A DNA stretch of 20,725 nt from JAGXLP01 sp042218715 (GCA_042218715.1 JBDGQU010000099.1:1-20725), one strand, 5' to 3'. Counted from the first letter of the stretch, positions 6,906 through 15,188 are shown. Translations and numbers: made by a program. Notes: generated by a model not told the origin, from the letters alone.

Positions 6906-9098
6906 GTGGGAGACGAGAAGCTCGAGGTAACAGTTGAGAGCGTGGTTTTTCAGAACGAGGAAAACGGGTTCAGAGTAATAAGAGGATCGAGATCGGAAGA
7001 GGGAAACGATAGGATTACGGCGGTTGGGAAGACGCCGGAGGTGTACGAGGGACAGGACCTCGTCCTGGAAGGGGAGTGGACCCAGCACGAGCGGTACGGA
7101 CGTCAGTTCCAGATTGAAAAATGTAAGGTAGATCCTCCAACGACCGAGAAGGGAGTGAAGCGTTACCTGGCTTCCGGGTTAATTAAGGGTATCGGGGAAA
7201 AATACGCGGATAGGATAGTGGATAGGTTCGGGGAGAATACTCTCGACGTCATTGATGAGAATCCGGAAAACCTGCTGAAAATAACCGGGATCGGCGAGAA
7301 GAAGCTGGAAAAGGTAAAAGAAAGCTGGAAGAAGCAACGACAGGTTAAAGAAGTGATGATCTCCCTCAAGCGTCACGATATCAGTACCGCCTACGGGCTT
7401 AAGATATACGAGAAGTACGGGGCTCAGGCTTCTAAGGTTGTCGAGCAGGACCCCTACCGATTGACTAAAGAAATTGACGGTATCGGTTTTAAAGTTGCGG
7501 ATCGGATTGCGAGAAAGGTAGGCGTGGAAGCCAGGGATTCCAGGAGAATAAAAGCTGGTTTAATTTATACCCTTGAGCAGGCGGCAACCGACGGGCACAT
7601 CTATCTCCCGGGACGTAAATTGGTCAAACGATCACGGGAAATCCTGGAGGTTCCTCAAAAATTGATTGAGCAAGTAATGGAGGATATGACGTCTTCGGGA
7701 GAGTTGATAGAAGAATCAGAGGACTCGAGATCGGGAGAAAGTCGAATTTACCTCCCGGCTCTATACTTCACCGAGGCAGAAGTGGCGGAGAAACTGGTGG
7801 CCCTGGATAAATACGGCGAAGGTGCGAGGATTTCTGACGAAGACAGGATAAACGAACTCATAAACGGTTATCAGATATCTACCGGGATTGATTACAACGC
7901 GGAGCAACGGAAAGCGATAAAGGCGTCTCTTCAGGAAAAGGTTACCGTCGTTACTGGAGGTCCCGGTACCGGTAAGACGACTATCGTTACAGGCATTATG
8001 ACCTTAATGGAGGAGCTCGGCTGGGAGGTTATTCTAGCTGCTCCCACAGGTCGAGCTGCGAAGAGGCTGGAGGAGACGACGGGGAAAGAGGCAAAAACGA
8101 TCCACAGGACTCTGGGATATAAACCACCGGACGAGTTCGAGTATAACGACGAGAACAAATTATCCACCGACGCGATAATAGTAGACGAGTTAAGCATGGT
8201 TGATCTCAGGCTAATTGACCATTTAATTCGGGCAACTCCCGAGGGGACAAACCTCGTGCTCGTAGGCGATGCGGACCAATTACCCTCGGTCGGCCCCGGG
8301 GACGTTATGAGAGATATCATCGAGTCCGGGGCGGTTGGAGTAGTTCAACTGGATCAAATTTACCGCCAATCCGGGAGAAGCGATATCGTAACGAACGCTC
8401 ACCGGATAAATGAAGGAGAGTTTCCCATAATCAACGAGAACAACACCGATTTTTTCTTCATTGAAGAGAAAGATCCGGGGAGGGCTTCTGGCGAGATAAT
8501 AGAACTTGTTTCCGAAAAAATCCCGAGTGAATGGGACATGGATCCGATGAAGGACGTCCAGGTACTGGCACCCATGTACAAAGGAGAATGTGGAGTGGAC
8601 CAGTTAAATACCGCGCTTCAGGACGAATTAAATCCGGGAGACGCTCTGGGTTTCGGACCGAAGGGAGATTTCAGGGTCGGAGACAAAGTAATGCAGACGA
8701 AAAACAATTACGAAAAGGAAGTATTTAACGGAGATATAGGAAGAGTAGTTGGGGCGGAAAGGACGGACAGTCGGGTCGAAGTGGATTACCCCGATTACGG
8801 CGTAATATCTTACGAGAAAAACGAGATTCAAGCTCTTGAACTAGCCTACGCCATCACGATCCACAAGAGTCAGGGTAGTGAATACGACGCCGTCGTTATA
8901 CCCCTGCTTAATCAACATTACGTGATGCTAAAAAGGAACCTCCTCTACACTGCCGTGACGAGGTCCCGGGAGCTGGTTGTCCTGGTGGGGAGCAAAAAAG
9001 CTCTGGGAATTGCCGTAAACAACGATCGGGAGTCCCGGCGGTTTACAACGCTGTCCCGAAGGCTGGAGGAGAAAGCTGGGGGTTACCGGAAAATTTAG
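6906..9098 (+). CDS. recD2: RecD2-type superfamily 1 DNA helicase
   Basis: An ATP-dependent 5'-3' DNA helicase of the RecD2 type, the RecBC-independent form. From the GTG start it has 730 residues. The order is: an N-terminal OB-like region with the GFRVIRG motif, tandem helix-hairpin-helix motifs (GLIKGIGEKYADRI and ITGIGEKKLEKV), Walker A GGPGTGKTT at about residues 351-359, Walker B VDELSMVD, then GDADQLPSVGPGD, DQIYRQ, and the C-terminal TIHKSQGSEYD and YTAVTRSRE motifs. A TTG at 6882 would extend the frame by 8 residues, but the AGGAGG at 6890-6895 lies inside that extension and fits the GTG at 6906, about ten bases on. It is followed 49 bases later by pncC, probably in the same transcript. 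Role: replication-fork or DNA-damage tolerance, as known for the family. Confidence 0.93.
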   Translation: MGDEKLEVTVESVVFQNEENGFRVIRGSRSEEGNDRITAVGKTPEVYEGQDLVLEGEWTQHERYGRQFQIEKCKVDPPTTEKGVKRYLASGLIKGIGEKYADRIVDRFGENTLDVIDENPENLLKITGIGEKKLEKVKESWKKQRQVKEVMISLKRHDISTAYGLKIYEKYGAQASKVVEQDPYRLTKEIDGIGFKVADRIARKVGVEARDSRRIKAGLIYTLEQAATDGHIYLPGRKLVKRSREILEVPQKLIEQVMEDMTSSGELIEESEDSRSGESRIYLPALYFTEAEVAEKLVALDKYGEGARISDEDRINELINGYQISTGIDYNAEQRKAIKASLQEKVTVVTGGPGTGKTTIVTGIMTLMEELGWEVILAAPTGRAAKRLEETTGKEAKTIHRTLGYKPPDEFEYNDENKLSTDAIIVDELSMVDLRLIDHLIRATPEGTNLVLVGDADQLPSVGPGDVMRDIIESGAVGVVQLDQIYRQSGRSDIVTNAHRINEGEFPIINENNTDFFFIEEKDPGRASGEIIELVSEKIPSEWDMDPMKDVQVLAPMYKGECGVDQLNTALQDELNPGDALGFGPKGDFRVGDKVMQTKNNYEKEVFNGDIGRVVGAERTDSRVEVDYPDYGVISYEKNEIQALELAYAITIHKSQGSEYDAVVIPLLNQHYVMLKRNLLYTAVTRSRELVVLVGSKKALGIAVNNDRESRRFTTLSRRLEEKAGGYRKI

Positions 9099-9147
9099 GT
9101 TATAATGCTGTTAGCAGTTTGTCCGATAAATGGAGGTTTGGAATCCC

Positions 9148-9651
9148 ATGTCTAACAGCACTTCGGTTAATGAGAAGGTCGAAGTTCAGGTTGGGGAGTT
9201 ATTGAGGGACGGTAGCCTTTCTCTGGCTGTAGCGGAGTCCTGTACCGGCGGATTGGTATCACATAAAATAACCAATGTTCCCGGGTCATCGGACTACTTC
9301 GATCGCGGAGTTGTGTCGTATTCTAACAGATCCAAGCTGGAACTGTTAGAAGTCAGGGAGGATACGCTGTACGAACACGGAGCTGTGAGCCGGAAAGTTG
9401 CCGGGGAAATGGCGAAGGGAGTTCACAAACTAGCGGGTACGGAGGTGGGTCTATCCACCACGGGTATAGCCGGGCCGGGAGGGGGCACTGAAGAAAAGCC
9501 TGTTGGCCTGGTTTACGTTGGGGTCCACAAAGGTAAAACTACCCGGGTAAAGGAATTTCTATTTCAGGGTGATAGGTGGGAAAATAAAAGGTCGGCGTCG
9601 GACAAAGCTCTAGAAACCCTTATTGCCGTCCTATCCAACGGTAAAGATTGA
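9148..9651 (+). CDS. pncC: Nicotinamide-nucleotide amidase (CinA C-terminal domain protein)
   Basis: A stand-alone CinA C-terminal domain, 167 residues from ATG 9148. It deamidates nicotinamide mononucleotide to nicotinic acid mononucleotide in pyridine-nucleotide recycling. AVAESCTGGLVSHKITNVPG near residues 29-48 carries the catalytic-serine motif. GVVSYSNRSKLELL and GIAGPGGGTEEKPVGLVYVG are family blocks, and the N-terminal CinA/MoeA-like domain is absent. An ATG at 9130 is in frame, but GGAGG at 9132-9136 overlaps it and suits the later ATG. TATAAT at 9101-9106 could mark its own promoter, though no good -35 is seen. It converges on the beta-helix gene with only 17 bases between stops and no obvious terminator. 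Confidence 0.9.
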   Translation: MSNSTSVNEKVEVQVGELLRDGSLSLAVAESCTGGLVSHKITNVPGSSDYFDRGVVSYSNRSKLELLEVREDTLYEHGAVSRKVAGEMAKGVHKLAGTEVGLSTTGIAGPGGGTEEKPVGLVYVGVHKGKTTRVKEFLFQGDRWENKRSASDKALETLIAVLSNGKD

Positions 9652-9668
9652 ATTGACGACCTCCTCCC

Positions 9669-10742
9669 TTATCGTGAGAAAAGGAAGAACACTGTAGCTG
9701 CACCGATCAATCCGATGAACGCGTAAGTGCTGGGCTTTAGTGGGTAGGAGTAACTTCCTCCCTTGTTGGAGGTAATGCTTGAGAACTTCTGGGGGCAAAC
9801 AGTATTTGAATCGACCGGCTTTATCTCGTTGTTGGCTCCATTGACCTCGCCGAAGAAAGGATCCGAAGGGCCGCTAAATCCACACGTCTTGCTGATTGCG
9901 GAAACGTTTTTCTTAGCGTTGTAGGTTATTTGATTGTCGGTAAGATTGGCTATTGCCGAGTCCGTCAAAAGTACCCCTCCGCTTTCGTTACTGCTTACCT
10001 GAGTATCTTCCATGGTTAATCTAGAATAGTCCTTCAAAACTATTCCCGGGGCCTGGTTGTTGGTTATACTGGCGGAGAGAATGTTGACTTTTGCGGTCTC
10101 TTTAACCAGGAGACCGTTTCGACTGCAGGAACTTACCTCCGTATCTACCATCGTAATCCTGGAACTGTCGCTTGCGATCAATCCCGTCTTACCGGATGAT
10201 ATTCCGCCGCCGGAAACTACTACTTCCGAATTGTCGAAACCGGACACCCCTACCCCAAAATTCTCCACGTCCACTTTTCTTATCTTTAAATAAGAGGAAT
10301 CCCTGGTTATTAAACCTTTTTTGAAAGAATTTACCCGGGAATTAGTTATCGTTAGTCGGGAATCTCCGGTTACGGTTATCCCGTTTTCCGGGCGGGTGCC
10401 TTCTCCGAGGACTGTGACGTTCGTTATCTCTACCTCCCTGGAGGAGGGGCCGACTACGAGGGCTGGAGACCCTGGGTTTGAAGGCGTTATCCTCACCCAG
10501 CGGGTATTTGCTCCGACCAGGGTTATCGATTTGTCTATTCTCAAATTTTCGGCGTAGTTACCGTTCTGTATCCTAATTCTGTCCCCGGAAGCCGACTCAT
10601 TAATCGCATTTCCTATAGAACTGAACTCACAGCCAATTTTACAAACATGTAAGGTAGCTCCGTTGACTGAAAAGCTCAGGGTCAGAATTATAAACGAGAC
10701 GAAGACCGAAATAACTCGGCCGAATTTGCTGGTCTTCTTCAC
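9669..10742 (-). CDS. Secreted right-handed beta-helix protein with C-terminal membrane anchor
   Basis: 357 residues. Residues 1-29 form a signal peptide (KK..K..R, a hydrophobic core, then likely cleavage after SVNG). CKIGC (34-38) leads into a typical beta-helix entry, 'F.sI..Ai..a..GD.I.I..G.Y.E.l.I.ksitl.Ga'. From about residue 125 there are coils of about 23 residues, each starting D/E-x-S/A and carrying an 'S.I.n....Gi.l' face; NosD/pectate-lyase-like folds are built this way. Two more Cys lie near the C-terminus. A final hydrophobic helix (about 336-354) ends in FSR, so the protein is probably anchored outside the cell. No catalytic residues are recognisable, so polysaccharide binding or cleavage is only a possibility. 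The start is GTG with AGGAGG six bases upstream. It is monocistronic. Confidence 0.75.
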   Translation of the reverse strand: MKKTSKFGRVISVFVSFIILTLSFSVNGATLHVCKIGCEFSSIGNAINESASGDRIRIQNGNYAENLRIDKSITLVGANTRWVRITPSNPGSPALVVGPSSREVEITNVTVLGEGTRPENGITVTGDSRLTITNSRVNSFKKGLITRDSSYLKIRKVDVENFGVGVSGFDNSEVVVSGGGISSGKTGLIASDSSRITMVDTEVSSCSRNGLLVKETAKVNILSASITNNQAPGIVLKDYSRLTMEDTQVSSNESGGVLLTDSAIANLTDNQITYNAKKNVSAISKTCGFSGPSDPFFGEVNGANNEIKPVDSNTVCPQKFSSITSNKGGSYSYPLKPSTYAFIGLIGAATVFFLFSR

Positions 10743-10769
10743 GTTTACCTCCTGAGTGAAGTTTTTATC

Positions 10770-10798
10770 AGTATACTCGATATTTCTGTTAAACCCAA
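10770..10798 (-). promoter_or_regulatory. Putative promoter of the beta-helix gene
   Basis: On the minus strand, TTGGGT (10798-10793) and TATACT (10775-10770) are 17 bases apart. The -10 has one mismatch; the -35 keeps only TTG. Transcription would start near 10763, giving a leader of about 20 bases that includes the Shine-Dalgarno site. Confidence 0.35.
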
Positions 10799-10871
10799 AT
10801 TGGGACGACGGAACTCTGGACCCTGGCTGATTGTTCTGACGGTGGTAGGGCGGTGGTAAAAGGACGAATAG

Positions 10872-12152
10872 TTAAAGAGTGGGTGGATCGGGAATTTCCG
10901 GACCAAGAAGTGAATAGTTAATTTTTTGTTCGGCTAAAACCCTCCCCGCAACTTTCTGAATTTCGTCCCGGGTGACGTTTTCTAACTCTTTTACCACTTC
11001 GGACACGGAAAGGAACTCGTTATCGTGAAGGGCAGTTATCCCCAGGCGACTCATTAGGGCTCTATTGTTTTCCAGACCCAGGACGAGATTGCCTTTGGTT
11101 TTCTTTTTGGCGAGCTCCAGCTCTTCTTCCGATACGGGTTCCGCCTTTAGACGTTCGAATTCTTTTAAAACCAGGTTGAGAAAGCGATCGAGATTTTTGG
11201 GTGCAATTGCGCCGTAGACGAAGAAAAGCCCCGTGTCGGAATAGTACTGAGTACTGCTCGTAACCTGGTAAGCGAGACCACGTTCCTTTCTGACCTTTCT
11301 GAACAACCGGGAACTCATGCCCTGGCCAAGGATTACGTTTAACATTTCCAGCGGAAATCTGTCTTCGTCCTTTTTTGCTAGCCCCCTGGCTCCGATTACG
11401 CAGTGAAGCTGGTTTATGTCTCTCCAGTCGTGTTTGTGCCTTAGGTTCGATTCATTGGAGCTATCTCGGTGATTAGAGTTTTGGTTGTTTTTGGTTACCT
11501 TACCTGGGGCCAATTCTTCGAAAGACCGGGAAGTGGTGGTTACGAGGTCGTCCACGGTAAGATTACCTGCAGCAGTTACCATTATTTCGTCCGGCTTCTG
11601 GAGTGAGCTAAAACGGTCGAGAACTTCTTCCCGTGTGAGATCGGTTAAAGTGTCTTCAAGGCCTCGCACCGGAAGAGAGAGTCCGGAGTTGTCACCCCAG
11701 ATTATTTCTTCGAGTAGTCTTATCGCTTCCGACTGGTGGTCGTCGTGAGAGGACCGGATTTCTTCTAATACCACGTCTTTTTCCAGATCGAAATCCTCTT
11801 CGTTGAACAGGGGGTTAATTGCAAGGTCGGTGAGAATGTCTATCCCCTCGGAAAGTGACTCCGGGAGTAATCTCAGCGATAGGAGGAGGAATTCCCGGCC
11901 GGTGCTCCCGTTTATATGACCTCCGAGGCGATCGACGTCACTAGTTATTTGGTAGGACGTCCTGTTTTCCGTTCCCCGGAATAGCAGGTGTTCTATCAGG
12001 TGAGTGATACCGCTGCTTCTTCGAGTTTCATCCCGACTGCCCGATTTGAACCACAGACCAAGGGAAATGGACTTGGACTGTGGCTCCTCTTGACCGATTA
12101 TCTCGATACCGCTATCAAGCTTATCTCGGTAACAGCCGGGGAAAAGTTCCAT
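10872..12152 (-). CDS. M16 family zinc peptidase (processing-peptidase/MlpA-like)
   Basis: From ATG 12152 the protein has 426 residues. It is an M16B-type metallopeptidase with the inverted zinc site HLIEH at residues 51-55 (H51, H55 ligands, E54 catalytic) and a third ligand in VVLEEIR (E130/E131). The C-terminal half has the conserved RKERGLAYQV..T..Y.DTG block that completes the active-site cleft. Such proteins degrade or process peptides; the gene follows pnp as mlpA/ymxG does in Firmicutes, which supports orthology. A TTG at 12185 would add 11 residues, but neither start has a clear Shine-Dalgarno site. I prefer ATG because family members usually have only a few residues before the 'Y...L.sGi.vi' strand. 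A 363-base gap, with repeat element B and hairpins, separates it from pnp, so it may not be co-transcribed. Confidence 0.88.
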   Translation of the reverse strand: MELFPGCYRDKLDSGIEIIGQEEPQSKSISLGLWFKSGSRDETRRSSGITHLIEHLLFRGTENRTSYQITSDVDRLGGHINGSTGREFLLLSLRLLPESLSEGIDILTDLAINPLFNEEDFDLEKDVVLEEIRSSHDDHQSEAIRLLEEIIWGDNSGLSLPVRGLEDTLTDLTREEVLDRFSSLQKPDEIMVTAAGNLTVDDLVTTTSRSFEELAPGKVTKNNQNSNHRDSSNESNLRHKHDWRDINQLHCVIGARGLAKKDEDRFPLEMLNVILGQGMSSRLFRKVRKERGLAYQVTSSTQYYSDTGLFFVYGAIAPKNLDRFLNLVLKEFERLKAEPVSEEELELAKKKTKGNLVLGLENNRALMSRLGITALHDNEFLSVSEVVKELENVTRDEIQKVAGRVLAEQKINYSLLGPEIPDPPTL

Positions 12153-12193
12153 CCTATTTTGTGCGATTGTCTCCCTTGAGACCAACTTCTAAA

Positions 12194-12269
12194 TAAGATT
12201 ACAAGATAAGATTACTACCCTTTGAGATGCTTCACTGCTTCGCCCGGTGGGGTGAAGTTAAAAAGGGTA
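12194..12269. other. Direct repeat and hairpin cluster upstream of the M16 gene
   Basis: TAAGATTAC occurs twice with a 13-base period (12194-12202 and 12207-12215), next to a compound hairpin. TACCCTTT (12216-12223) pairs perfectly with AAAGGGTA (12262-12269). Inside, CTTCAC (12230-12235) can pair with GTGAAG (12252-12257). Alternatively CTTCGCCC (12238-12245) pairs with 12250-12257, with one G-U. The stems are mutually exclusive in part. The cluster could be a transcription terminator or attenuator between pnp and the peptidase gene, but no U-run follows on either strand. Confidence 0.4.
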
Positions 12270-12297
12270 AATTGACTTACTTTCCCGAAACTTTCAA

Positions 12298-12418
12298 CCA
12301 GCACCCAGATGAGGCAAGTTACCTGGAGGTATAATCTACCGTTGTACAATTAAGGCAGACTATACCGTAGTACAGTCAAAGATCTTGAGCCAGGTTCCGA
12401 AGCTCATCTGGGTGCTGG
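12298..12418. repeat. Structured intergenic element (copy B)
   Basis: CCAGCACCCAGATGAG (12298-12313) pairs perfectly, 16 of 16, with CTCATCTGGGTGCTGG (12403-12418). ACCTGG (12321-12326) pairs with CCAGGT (12390-12395). The apical hairpin is GACTATAC/GTACAGTC (12358-12365/12370-12377, one mismatch). Shared with copy A are the arms, AGTTACCTGGAGGTA after the 5' arm, and AAAGATCTnGnGCCAGG-like sequence before the 3' arm; the apex is unrelated in sequence. It lies between pnp and the M16 gene, with no reading frame inside. Confidence 0.7.
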
Positions 12419-12515
12419 ACCAAATCTCGCCTGTGGAATACCCGTTAGGGATGACCCTTATTTTTCGAGTTTACGTGTTAAAACCGCTCACTTCAGGTCC
12501 ATATTACCAGGTGAT

Positions 12516-14822
12516 TTATTTCTTTTCGATTAGCCTGAACTGATATCTGTCTTTTTCGTCGATGTTGATCAACTCTACCTTGACTTTATCGCCCGGCTCT
12601 ACTACGTCCTGAACGTTCTTTACGTAGTCGCGGGATAGTTCGGAAATGTGAATAAGACCGGTTTCTCCTCCCGGAGTTTCGATGAACGCACCGAATTCCG
12701 CCGTTTTCGTTATTTCGGCGTCGGTTACGTCTCCGACCTCCAGTTGTTTCGTGTCTTCCGAAACCCGTTTTAAGTCGAGCCTTCCCTGATCGTCGTGACC
12801 TATGACCTTAACTCGCATTTCCTCTCCCACCTCGGTTATGTCTGTTACGTTGTCCACGTAACTGTCGGAGAGCTTGGAAACGTGAACTAGGCCTTCCGAT
12901 TTATTGGGAAGTTGGACGAATGCTCCAAAGTCCTCGACCCTGACTACTTCTCCGACAAACTCCTCGCCGGGTTCTACTTCTCGGGTCATGTCCTCGATCA
13001 TCTTCTTCGCCTTTTCTACTCCTTCCCTATTGACACCTGAGAGTTTTATAGTTCCGTCGTCGTCTATGTCGATTTCGGTCTCAGTTTCCTCGGTGAGATC
13101 CCTAATAGTTCTTCCTCCAGGGCCTATTACCGTACCTATCTCGTCCTCGTCTATCTTGAATACTTCCATTACCGGTGCGTGTTTGGAGACCTCTCCTCGA
13201 GGTTGGGAAATCACGGCGTCCATCTTGTCCAGGACTTCTAGCCTGGCTTGATAGGCTCGGTCCATCGCTTCCCTCATGAGATCTTCCGAGATCCCGCCAA
13301 CCTTGACGTCCATCTGGAACGCCGTTACTCCATCTCTGGTTCCCGTGACCTTGAAGTCCATGTCGCCGAAGTGATCTTCCAGTCCCATTATATCCGTCAG
13401 AATCTCGTGTTCGCCGTCTTCTTCCATCAAGCCGACGCCGATTCCGGCTACCGGTTTATCGATTGGCACTCCCGAATCCATCAGGGCGAGCGATCCGCTA
13501 CAAACTGTAGCCATGGAAGAGGAACCGTTGGATTCCAGAACTTCCGATACTACCCTGATTATGTAAGGGAATTCTTCTTCGTCCGGTAGGACCGGGGATA
13601 AAGCTGTTTCGGCAAGGTGTCCGTGGCCTTTCTCTCTTCTGCCCGGACCTCCCATATATCCAGCTTCTCCGACCGAATAAGGTGGGAAATTATAGTGAAG
13701 CATAAACCTTTTGCTTCCTTCCGCGACCATTCCGTCTATCCTCTGTTCGTCCTGTTTTGTCGTACCCAGGGTTGCGGTTCCCAGACTCTGGGTTTCGCCC
13801 CTTGTAAACAGGCTCGACCCGTGGGCTCTATCCAGAAGTCCGACTTCCACGTTTATCGGTCTTATTTCGTCAGGTTTTCTTCCGTCTATTCTGACACCTT
13901 CTTTTACGGTCCTTCTGCGGACGAATTTTTTGTATTCATCGTCGATCGCATCCTCTATCTTGGTTATCAGTTCCTCTTCGATTTCCTCTTCTTCAAGTAT
14001 TTCTTCCTTTACTCTTTCTTTTATTTCCTCGACTCGGTTCTCCCTCTTCAGTTTGCTCTCGATTCCAATTAATCCCGGGAAGTGCTCTTTCGCGAGTTTT
14101 GCCGCTTTTCCTTCGAGTTCGTCCCGTTCCTTGTCCTCCGGTGTCTTTTCAGTTGCTTTTGATTCCGTGAACTCTAACTGAAATTCAACCAGTCGTTTTA
14201 TTCTTTCGTGAGCGAAGTTTACTGCTTTAATTACGTCTTCCTCGGCTATTTCTTCCATTCCCCCTTCCACCATGGTGACTGCGTCGCTTGTGCCTGCCAC
14301 CGTAATTTCAATGTCGCTTTCTTCCTTCTGTTCGGCCGTCGGGTTGAGAACGAATTCTCCATCGACTCTACCAACTTCTACTCCGGCAATCGGCCCCTGA
14401 AAGGGCATGTCGGACAGAGTAAGAGCTGCTGAAGCACCTATCATTCCGGCTATTCCCGGCGAATAATCCTCGCTCGCGGAAAGTACCGTTACTACGATGT
14501 GAAGTTCGTCCATGAACTCGTCGGGGAAGAGTGGTCTGATCGGTCGATCTATCATGCGAGCATTCAATACTGCTTTGTCAGACGGTCTCCCTTCCCGTTT
14601 GATAAATCCTCCCGGAATCTTACCTCCGGCATAGAATTTCTCTTCGTAATCAACTCTAAGGGGGAAGTAAGGTTTGTCGCTTTCCCCTCCCGATGTCGCA
14701 GTCACGAGTACTTTAGTATCACCAAGTCCCGCTACTACGGAACCATCGGCCTGTCGGGCCATTTTACCTGTTTCCAAATTAAATTTGCTTTCGTCTATTT
14801 CAGTTTCCAGCTGTTTATACAT
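12516..14822 (-). CDS. pnp: Polyribonucleotide nucleotidyltransferase with two S1 domains
   Basis: A 768-residue PNPase, the phosphorolytic 3'-5' exoribonuclease of RNA decay. The order is: RNase PH domain 1, a charged all-helical linker (about 235-310), RNase PH domain 2 with FTRGETQSLGTATLG and the catalytic-site block GDMDFKVTGTRDGVTAFQMD, a KH domain with IGPGGRTI, then two S1 RNA-binding modules in tandem, each about 75 residues (about 619-693 and 694-768). Both S1 copies carry 'G.v....fGAF......G.h.S.ls..yv.nv'. Usual PNPases are about 700 residues with one S1, so the second is extra. The ATG start has GAGGTG upstream and follows the rpsO stop by 21 bases, so the two genes are probably one transcript. 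Confidence 0.96.
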   Translation of the reverse strand: MYKQLETEIDESKFNLETGKMARQADGSVVAGLGDTKVLVTATSGGESDKPYFPLRVDYEEKFYAGGKIPGGFIKREGRPSDKAVLNARMIDRPIRPLFPDEFMDELHIVVTVLSASEDYSPGIAGMIGASAALTLSDMPFQGPIAGVEVGRVDGEFVLNPTAEQKEESDIEITVAGTSDAVTMVEGGMEEIAEEDVIKAVNFAHERIKRLVEFQLEFTESKATEKTPEDKERDELEGKAAKLAKEHFPGLIGIESKLKRENRVEEIKERVKEEILEEEEIEEELITKIEDAIDDEYKKFVRRRTVKEGVRIDGRKPDEIRPINVEVGLLDRAHGSSLFTRGETQSLGTATLGTTKQDEQRIDGMVAEGSKRFMLHYNFPPYSVGEAGYMGGPGRREKGHGHLAETALSPVLPDEEEFPYIIRVVSEVLESNGSSSMATVCSGSLALMDSGVPIDKPVAGIGVGLMEEDGEHEILTDIMGLEDHFGDMDFKVTGTRDGVTAFQMDVKVGGISEDLMREAMDRAYQARLEVLDKMDAVISQPRGEVSKHAPVMEVFKIDEDEIGTVIGPGGRTIRDLTEETETEIDIDDDGTIKLSGVNREGVEKAKKMIEDMTREVEPGEEFVGEVVRVEDFGAFVQLPNKSEGLVHVSKLSDSYVDNVTDITEVGEEMRVKVIGHDDQGRLDLKRVSEDTKQLEVGDVTDAEITKTAEFGAFIETPGGETGLIHISELSRDYVKNVQDVVEPGDKVKVELINIDEKDRYQFRLIEKK

Positions 14823-14843
14823 TTTTACACCTCAAAGCGCTAG

Positions 14844-15131
14844 TTACTTTTCTGTAGATCTTCTCATCCTAATGTTAAGTTCTTGTTTCAGTTTATCGTA
14901 AGTTTCCGGTTCTTCTCTTTCCAAATATTCGAGAAAACTTTTTCTTTTCCCCACCATCTTCAATAACCCTCGTCGGGAGTGATGGTCGGAAGGATGTTCT
15001 CTTAAATGTTCGGTGAGTTCTTTTATTCGTTTTGTTAAAATTGCTACCTGTACCGGTGCAGATCCCGTATCTTCGGAATGTTTTCCGTACTTTTCGATTA
15101 ACTCTTGTTTTTCTTCTCTCGTGATTGACAT
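14844..15131 (-). CDS. rpsO: 30S ribosomal protein S15
   Basis: A 95-residue S15, which binds 16S rRNA in the platform of the small subunit. GSAPVQVAILTKRI and the run HSRRGLLKMVGKRKSFLEYL are nearly invariant in the family. The C-terminus is a few residues longer than the usual 88-89 (tail RMRRSTEK). The ATG start has AGGAG nine bases upstream. The rpsO-pnp order is a classic bacterial pair. The 57-base leader behind mtaD contains hairpins that may allow S15 autoregulation. Confidence 0.97.
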   Translation of the reverse strand: MSITREEKQELIEKYGKHSEDTGSAPVQVAILTKRIKELTEHLREHPSDHHSRRGLLKMVGKRKSFLEYLEREEPETYDKLKQELNIRMRRSTEK

Positions 15132-15149
15132 AAAATTATCACTCCTATC

Positions 15150-15180
15150 CCCTGACCCCCAGGGCCTTTGCTCCGGGAGC
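15150..15180 (-). promoter_or_regulatory. Hairpins in the rpsO leader
   Basis: Two adjacent short stems lie between mtaD and rpsO. CCCTG (15150-15154) pairs with CAGGG (15160-15164), and GCTC (15170-15173) pairs with GAGC (15177-15180) around CGG. The first ends close to the rpsO Shine-Dalgarno site. S15 is known to repress its own mRNA in several bacteria through leader structures that differ between lineages, so this is a plausible but unproven control site. Confidence 0.35.
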
Positions 15181-15188
15181 CGGTTGTG

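Noticed and set aside
13248..14181. Long open frames on the plus strand opposite pnp
   Set aside because: They lie antisense to a full-length, motif-complete PNPase and their translations resemble no family; they reflect codon bias of pnp.
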